Positions 14,821 to 18,290 of a stretch of DNA of 18,290 nt are shown here, piece after piece. How positions within the stretch are numbered: the first letter of the stretch is position 1; every line of letters starts with the position of its first letter. The stretch is taken from positions 1-18,290 of the forward strand of contig CABSLJ010000027.1 of NCBI GenBank assembly GCA_902478455.1. Reading direction: 5' to 3'. The stretch is from an uncultured Oscillospiraceae bacterium. GTDB taxonomy: Bacteria; Bacillota; Clostridia; Oscillospirales; Acutalibacteraceae. The position numbers were made by a program, and so were the translations under genes. Below the pieces are notes generated by a model. That model made no database searches and had not been told where the DNA came from. It worked only from the letters and a program-made list of their open reading frames with translations.

Positions 14821-15474
14821 ATGACCGACAAAAACAGGAAGGGAGGCGCCGCCGTGAGACAGCGGGGAGAATTTAAGATCAGCATCGGCACGTCGTCGGT
14901 ACTGATGATCTTTGTCGTGCTTTGCCTGACGACCTTTGCGGTGCTGTCCTTTGTGACCGCCAATGCCGACGCCCGGCTGACCGAAAAGGCGGTGCAGGGC
15001 GTGGACGCCTACTATGCGGCCGACGCGAAGGCGCAGGAGGCGCTCGCCTCGCTGGACGCCCGTCTTGCCGACTGCGCTCTCGACGCCGAAGCGCTCGCCG
15101 AAGCGGAGGACGCTTCCATTTCTCTGACCGAGGACCAGAAACAGGAGATAGCGGATATCCGCGCGGATGCATCCCTCCCGTCCGACCAAAAGCGGGCGGC
15201 GATTTACCGTCTGTTGGTCGGCTCCGTCACCCTGACCGAGGTTGATTTGAGCCTTGCGGAAGGGGGAGAGACGGAGGCCGCGCTGGCCTATTTTTCCCTG
15301 CCCGCCGGGGAAGACCGCCTTCTGGAGGTTTCCCTGAGCCTTTCGGGGGACCCGGAGGCGTCCGAACGCTACCGCGTCACCCGCTATCAACTCGTCTCCA
15401 CCAAGGAGTGGGAGGAAGAGGATCCCGGTCTCTGGACCGGTCCGGAAGGTCAGATCGGGGAGGTAATTGAGTGA
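14821..15474 (+). CDS. GspK/PilX-like minor pseudopilin candidate
   Basis: This 217-residue protein has a membrane helix at about 25-46 (SVLMIFVVLCLTTFAVLSF), then ALTEKA-like and AYYAADAKAQEAL-like segments that recall the post-helix region of PilX/GspK. An Asp/Glu/Ala-rich helical part follows, with a beta-rich C-terminal third. A second in-frame start, GTG 14854, has a stronger ribosome binding site (GGGAGG, 7 bases) and would shorten it to 206 residues. ATG 14821 has GGGAG at 7 bases. The stop codon overlaps the pilT start by 4 bases, so translation of the two is probably coupled. The family assignment is by architecture only. Confidence 0.75.
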   Translation: MTDKNRKGGAAVRQRGEFKISIGTSSVLMIFVVLCLTTFAVLSFVTANADARLTEKAVQGVDAYYAADAKAQEALASLDARLADCALDAEALAEAEDASISLTEDQKQEIADIRADASLPSDQKRAAIYRLLVGSVTLTEVDLSLAEGGETEAALAYFSLPAGEDRLLEVSLSLSGDPEASERYRVTRYQLVSTKEWEEEDPGLWTGPEGQIGEVIE

Positions 15475-16526
15475 GTATCACGTCTCTTTTAGAGCAGGCC
15501 ATCGAGAAAAATGTATCCGATATTTTTGTCGTCTCGGGCGCGCCCCTCTCCTTCAAATTGGGGGACAGCATCACCCCTGTGGATGAAAACAAGCTCCTTC
15601 CGGCGGATACCGAGGCCTTTCTCCGGGAGATTTATGCCCTCGCAGGGGAGCGCTCCATTGAGAATCTGCTGCGCACAGGGGACGACGATTTTTCCTTTTC
15701 CATCAAGGGTCTGGGCCGCTTCCGCTGCAACGCCTACAAGCAGCGCGGTTCCCTCGCCGCCGTCCTGCGCGTGGTCGCCTTTGAGCTGCCCGATTATACC
15801 GCCCTCGGCATTCCGGATACGGTCATCAACCTGTATAAAAAGAACAAGGGCCTCGTTCTCATCACAGGCAGCGCGGGCAGCGGCAAATCGACCACCCTCG
15901 CCTGCATCATCGATCAGATCAACAGGCACCGCAACAGCCATATCATCACCATAGAGGACCCCATCGAATATCTCCACCGTCACGGCAAGAGTCTGGTCAG
16001 CCAGCGCGAGGTCGAGCACGACACGCGCGACTATGTCTCCGCCCTGCGCGCCGCTCTGCGTCAGGCGCCAAACGTCATCCTGCTCGGCGAGATGCGCGAT
16101 TATGAGACCATCACCACCGCCATGACGGCCGCCGAGACCGGTCAGTTGGTGCTTTCCACCCTGCACACCGTCGGCGCGGCCAACACCATCGACCGCATCA
16201 TAGACGCCTTTCCCTCCAACCAGCAGCAGCAAATCCGCGTCCAGCTCTCCATGGTGCTCCAGGCGGTCGTCTCTCAGCAGCTTATTCCCACGCTCGACGG
16301 CAAGCTGGTCCCCGCCTTTGAGATCATGATGGTCAACTCCGCCGTGCGCAACATGATCCGCGAATCCAAAATCCACCAGATCGACAATGTCATCTATTCC
16401 AGCGGAAACGAGGGCATGATCGCCATGGATGCCGATATTCTCCGCCTCTACCAACAGGGGCGCATCTCCCGGGAGAACGCGCTGATCTACAGCACCAATC
16501 CCGAATCGATGAGCAAAAAGCTGTAG
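15471..16526 (+). CDS. pilT: PilT-type pilus retraction ATPase
   Basis: This 351-residue secretion NTPase has an N-terminal PAS-like domain (1-115, starting SITSLLEQAIEKNVSDIFV, with RFRCNAYKQRG). The RecA-like motor carries Walker A GSAGSGKST (133-141), Asp box TIEDPIEYLH (160-169), Walker B VILLGEMRD (202-210) and His box LSTLHT (228-233). The C-terminal AVRNMIRE (291-298) matches the AIRNLIRE signature that separates PilT from PilB/GspE and is needed for retraction in studied pili. The start GTG 15471 overlaps the previous stop, with GGGGAGG about 7 bases upstream. It ends the operon. No PilB-type assembly ATPase is found here. Confidence 0.95.
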   Translation: MSITSLLEQAIEKNVSDIFVVSGAPLSFKLGDSITPVDENKLLPADTEAFLREIYALAGERSIENLLRTGDDDFSFSIKGLGRFRCNAYKQRGSLAAVLRVVAFELPDYTALGIPDTVINLYKKNKGLVLITGSAGSGKSTTLACIIDQINRHRNSHIITIEDPIEYLHRHGKSLVSQREVEHDTRDYVSALRAALRQAPNVILLGEMRDYETITTAMTAAETGQLVLSTLHTVGAANTIDRIIDAFPSNQQQQIRVQLSMVLQAVVSQQLIPTLDGKLVPAFEIMMVNSAVRNMIRESKIHQIDNVIYSSGNEGMIAMDADILRLYQQGRISRENALIYSTNPESMSKKL

Positions 16527-16532
16527 CCGTCC

Positions 16533-16552
16533 AACCCGGCTGGCCGGGTTTT
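16533..16552 (+). terminator. Probable terminator of the pilus operon
   Basis: AACCCGG (16533-16539) and CCGGGTT (16544-16550) form a 7-bp stem with a 4-nt loop, followed by a short T run (TTTT from 16549). It starts 6 bp after the pilT stop. The T tract is short, so termination may be partial. Confidence 0.6.
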
Positions 16553-16604
16553 CCGCGCAGCGCCGGAACGGCTCGGAGAGAGCAAAAACAATCAGTGGAT
16601 GAAG

Positions 16605-16667
16605 ACAGGGGCTGACGTCCACACCCGCCCGCGAAGGTTGCGGTCTGGTGGAAACGTCGGCCCCTGT
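16605..16667. other. Long stem-loop in the convergent intergenic region
   Basis: ACAGGGGCTGACGT (16605-16618) pairs with ACGTCGGCCCCTGT (16654-16667), 14 bp with one wobble. Inside are CCAC/GTGG (16619-16622 with 16648-16651) and CCGC/GCGG (16629-16632 with 16640-16643). It lies between the convergent pilT and isomerase genes, and no long U run follows on either strand. It may be a backup bidirectional terminator or mRNA 3' end structure. Confidence 0.55.
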
Positions 16668-16730
16668 TTGCTTGGCAAGATATTTTTGTCCTCCAGATGT
16701 TTTTGACCTCCTGCAAGGAGCTCCGATCCC

Positions 16731-17462
16731 TTACCCCAGCGGGCAGCGCTCCTGAATCCACCGGAGGCTGCGCCGGACGTCCGAAAGACCGTCGGGCACG
16801 GGATCGTCGTTCTCCACGATCACCCACTCCACGCCGATCTCTCCGGAAGCCTCCAAAATCCCGGCGATGTCGTTTTGCCCCTCGCCTATGGCGCAGGGAC
16901 GGCCCGCTCCGTCGCCGTCCTTGAGGTGGACGAGGGCGATGTTTTCGGCATGCTCCCGCAGGTAGCGCGCCGGGTCCTCGCCGCTGTGGTAAATCCAGTA
17001 GGTATCCGGCTCCAGCTTGCAAAAGCTCTGGATGCGGTCGATGGGCCGCTCTCCGCCGGGCAGCGGCCGGAATTCATGGGAATGGTTGTGGTAGGCCAGG
17101 GTGACGCCGTGGGGGGACGCGGCCACCTGGGCCGCCTTCATCACACGCTCAAGGCGGGCAAGCGATTCCTCGCTGTCCGCGGGGGAATAGGAGCAGGCGA
17201 TAATCTTGGCGCCGTGCGCCCGGGTGTAGGCGAGGATTTCTTCCATATCGTTTTCCAGACGGTCAACGCTCTCATGAGAGGAAACGGCCGTAAGACCGGT
17301 CTTTTCGAGCGCCGCCTTGATTTCCTCCGGGGAAAGGCCGGCATAGCCGGCAAACTCCACGCCCTCATAGCCCATCTCCCTGACCTGCGTCAGGACCGCT
17401 TCCAAATCCTCGCCGGAATGGATGCAGTCTCGCACCGAATAAAGCTGCAGTCCGATTTTCAT
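16731..17462 (-). CDS. Sugar phosphate isomerase/epimerase (xylose isomerase-like TIM barrel)
   Basis: This 243-residue protein belongs to the AP-endonuclease-2 / xylose isomerase-like TIM-barrel superfamily. It starts with the hallmark MKIGLQLYSVRD; GYEGVEFAGYAG follows at 31-42. Likely metal-site segments are YHNHSHEF (124-131), VHLKDGDG (178-185), AIGEGQNDI (191-199) and VENDD (216-220). The DxYWI..GEDP block (153-164) is also typical. Members isomerise or epimerise sugars, keto-inositols or related polyols; the substrate is not readable here. The start is the ATG whose first base is 17462, with AAAGGAGG 7 bases before it; a longer open frame upstream lacks such a site. It is downstream of, and probably cotranscribed with, the oxidoreductase gene. 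Confidence 0.88.
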   Translation of the reverse strand: MKIGLQLYSVRDCIHSGEDLEAVLTQVREMGYEGVEFAGYAGLSPEEIKAALEKTGLTAVSSHESVDRLENDMEEILAYTRAHGAKIIACSYSPADSEESLARLERVMKAAQVAASPHGVTLAYHNHSHEFRPLPGGERPIDRIQSFCKLEPDTYWIYHSGEDPARYLREHAENIALVHLKDGDGAGRPCAIGEGQNDIAGILEASGEIGVEWVIVENDDPVPDGLSDVRRSLRWIQERCPLG

Positions 17463-17560
17463 GACACGACCTCCTTTGTGTTGTTGATTGCCTGTGTCCG
17501 CCTGCTCGGAGCGCCGCGGAAAAGGGCGGAGCAACCGCCGGCAGACGGAAACCAGGCGTG

Positions 17561-18290
17561 TTAAATGGAAACCGGGACGCTTGCGTGTATCCGCGCCGAC
17601 TCAAAAGCGGCGTCGATGACCCGCATCACCCGCAGCGCCTCCTCCGGCTTGACGGCGAGTTCCGCTTTGCCAAGGTCGGCGTCCCGGAAGTTGCGGTAGT
17701 AATCGCGGGCGTCGGTGGTCACGTCCGGCAGGGGGAGTTCTTCTAGGGTCTCCTTGGGACGGGGGGCCATGGTGCGGGTGGGCCCGGCGGCGGTGTAGAC
17801 GATGCCCGCCTCCCAATGGAGTTCGCTGGAACTCGCGCGGACAATCCTGCCCGTGCAGTCGAAATCGTCGATCTGCAGGGTGCCGGCATCGCCCGAGACG
17901 TGCCAGCGGGGCAGGGGGATGAAGGTGTAGGTGTCCACCTCAATCAGGGCTGAAAGACCGTTTTCAAACCGCATCAACAGTTTGAAATTGTCGTCCACCC
18001 CGGGAAACTTGACCGAAAGCAGGTGCGCGTAGACCTCGCGGACGGGGCTGTCCACCAGATGCAGCAGCTGATCGATCAGGTGTACGCCCCAGTCGAACAG
18101 CATGCCGCCGCCCGCCTCCTTGACGCAGCGCCAGTCGCCGGGGATGCCCTTGCTGCCCTGCACGCGGGATTCCATGTAAAAGGGTTTGCCCAGCAAACCC
18201 GATTCCACCGCCTTTTTGACAATGAGGAAATCGCGGTCCCAGCGGCGGTTCTGGGGGACGGGAAATTGGCGTTCGGTCTCGCGGCTGACC
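17561..18290 (-). CDS. Gfo/Idh/MocA-family oxidoreductase (N-terminus missing)
   Basis: About 242 C-terminal residues are in the window; the frame stays open to the right edge, so the NAD(P)-binding Rossmann domain and the EKP motif lie outside. The visible part opens with QNRRWDRDFL, typical just after the catalytic region of the family. It then has GLLGKPFYMESR, the active-site block GGGMLFDWGVHLIDQ, and the beta-sheet dimerisation domain (FPGVDDNFKLLMRFENGLSALIEV). Such enzymes oxidise or reduce sugars, inositols and related compounds with a nicotinamide cofactor. An internal GTG at 18208 is not the true start, because conserved sequence continues upstream of it. The isomerase gene follows 98 bp downstream, a common catabolic pairing. 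Confidence 0.9.
   Translation of the reverse strand, partial: VSRETERQFPVPQNRRWDRDFLIVKKAVESGLLGKPFYMESRVQGSKGIPGDWRCVKEAGGGMLFDWGVHLIDQLLHLVDSPVREVYAHLLSVKFPGVDDNFKLLMRFENGLSALIEVDTYTFIPLPRWHVSGDAGTLQIDDFDCTGRIVRASSSELHWEAGIVYTAAGPTRTMAPRPKETLEELPLPDVTTDARDYYRNFRDADLGKAELAVKPEEALRVMRVIDAAFESARIHASVPVSI

Noticed and set aside
14128..15390. 420-codon minus-strand open frame opposite the pseudopilin-like genes
   Set aside because: The plus-strand genes here have strong ribosome binding sites and membrane helices and are tightly spaced; the antisense frame has neither support nor recognisable domains.
15489..16622. 377-codon minus-strand open frame opposite pilT
   Set aside because: pilT is unambiguous from its Walker and AIRNLIRE-type motifs; the antisense frame is a shadow.
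16705..16730. Terminator of the minus-strand isomerase gene (CTCCT-GCA-AGGAG hairpin)
   Set aside because: The stem is only 5 bp and is followed on the minus strand by A residues, not U, so it is not a convincing intrinsic terminator.

Overview
The window looks like chromosome of a fairly GC-rich member of the Firmicutes, most likely class Clostridia (Oscillospiraceae/Ruminococcaceae-like). This is inferred from strong AGGAGG-type ribosome binding sites before nearly every gene, frequent GTG/TTG starts, a WalJ-RlmH pair, LuxS, a LysM-G5-M23 wall hydrolase and a BTAD-type regulator. No rRNA, tRNA, CRISPR array or insertion sequence was seen. Nineteen protein genes are supported: 17 on the plus strand and 2 on the minus strand at the right end. 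The first and last are cut by the window edges.

Left part (1-3942): the tail of an unidentified gene; ilvE (branched-chain aminotransferase) with its own extended -10 promoter and a strong terminator; an RluA-type pseudouridine synthase; a zinc-dependent phospholipase C-like protein; and luxS (AI-2 synthesis).

Middle (3943-9299): a cell-envelope block. A membrane-anchored LysM/G5/M23 peptidoglycan hydrolase is followed by a terminator, then about 700 bp without a convincing gene, then murA, walJ and rlmH. Two sequences match exactly the WalR (YycF) recognition pattern TGTWAH-N5-TGTWAH known from Bacillus and Staphylococcus. One lies just downstream of the M23 promoter. The other lies on the opposite strand, immediately upstream of a good sigma-A promoter ahead of murA. 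The gene-free stretch can also be folded by hand into a long rod with a central bubble, so it may hold a structured RNA.

Right-centre (9599-16526): the most interesting part, a probable eight-gene operon. It encodes a BTAD transcriptional regulator with a degenerate GGDEF-like tail, a transglutaminase-fold lipoprotein on a long Ser/Pro-rich stalk, PilC, four small single-membrane-helix proteins that resemble a GspH/I/J/K-type minor pseudopilin set, and a PilT retraction ATPase. No PilB assembly ATPase, prepilin peptidase or canonical pilin signal is present. This looks like a minimal, divergent type IV pilus-like machine with its own regulator and a surface lipoprotein.

Right end (16731-18290, minus strand): a TIM-barrel sugar phosphate isomerase/epimerase and, upstream of it, a Gfo/Idh/MocA oxidoreductase. 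This pair is typical of sugar or inositol catabolism. They converge on pilT across an intergenic region with two hairpin elements.
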